A DNA stretch of 64,000 nucleotides. Source: Amycolatopsis nalaikhensis (GTDB lineage Bacteria; Actinomycetota; Actinomycetes; Mycobacteriales; Pseudonocardiaceae). The stretch is taken from NCBI RefSeq assembly GCF_030264295.1, contig NZ_CP127173.1, positions 1,247,501 through 1,311,500 on the forward strand. The letters are read 5' to 3'. A model generated the notes under the pieces. That model did no database searches and was not told where the DNA came from. It saw nothing but the letters and a program-made list of their open reading frames with translations. Both the position numbers and the translations under genes were made by a program. Positions within the stretch are counted from its first letter, which is position 1. Every line of letters begins with the position of its first letter. Below, in pieces: positions 63,990 to 64,000 of the stretch.

Positions 63990-64000
63990 CCTCGGCGGAA
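63986..64000 (+). CDS. Start of a coupled downstream gene (cut by window end)
   Basis: ATG 63986 overlaps the sensor stop (ATGA) and reads MTSAE before the window ends. From the context a sensor kinase or response regulator is likely, but five codons give no evidence of identity. Confidence 0.45.

Overview
High-GC actinobacterial chromosome, most likely a Pseudonocardiales member close to Amycolatopsis. The inference rests on overall base composition, many GTG starts with ATGA/GTGA overlaps, actinobacterial families (PucR, DUF222-HNH, CE1758/CE1759 flavoprotein pair, WXG/EspC-like secretion genes), an ssrA tag close to the mycobacterial type, and a palindromic intergenic repeat that I associate with Amycolatopsis. 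Genus is inference only.

Layout. 0-8.6 kb: sugar ABC importer with two permeases (binding protein only as a tail), followed by a secreted GH2 enzyme with a LamG domain and a secreted DNRLRE protein. 8.6-13.7 kb: a carboxymuconolactone-decarboxylase-like gene behind a MerR-type promoter, a Rossmann oxidoreductase, TetR, a PGPGW membrane protein, a serine hydrolase, and an ArsR-SRPBCC-DHFR-like operon with a visible operator. 13.7-16.3 kb: decayed DUF222-HNH gene split by an IS5-type relic and a gene with four tandem cold-shock domains. 16.3-24.6 kb: FMN reductase/LLM flavoprotein pair, a PLD-like protein of unknown role, and an adjacent type II topoisomerase pair (ParE/ParC-like). 24.6-28.4 kb: secreted ThuA-ricin and GH3 proteins, then a DinB protein. 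28.4-31.8 kb: five tightly packed genes (EspC/WXG-like, NlpC/P60, two YbaB-like, coiled-coil membrane protein) that look like a type VII secretion-linked unit. 31.9-33.2 kb: DsbA-MauE redox pair. 33.3-40.5 kb: amino-acid binding lipoprotein, HrpB helicase, ABC exporter, and a repeat-rich membrane protein. 40.6-46.4 kb: TetR/flavin monooxygenase divergent pair with two abutting operators, a two-component system whose response regulator is frameshifted, dienelactone hydrolase and two small unknowns. 46.2-51.4 kb: Pit phosphate transporter with a small membrane partner, Lnt-like acyltransferase, PucR regulator, secreted lipase. 51.4-59.1 kb: histidine utilisation operon hutH-hutU-M20-hutF-hutI with a divergent IclR regulator. 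59.2-62.0 kb: MFS transporter, diguanylate cyclase, small unknown. 62.0-64 kb: gene-free repeat-rich stretch, tmRNA gene, and a sensor-domain gene whose coupled partner runs off the end.

Most of the window is ordinary chromosomal content. The best leads for something less described are the five-gene secretion-linked unit, the four-CSD gene lying inside the broken HNH gene, the PLD-like protein upstream of the topoisomerase pair, the M20 hydrolase standing where a formylglutamate deformylase is expected, and several sharply defined operators and palindromic repeats.
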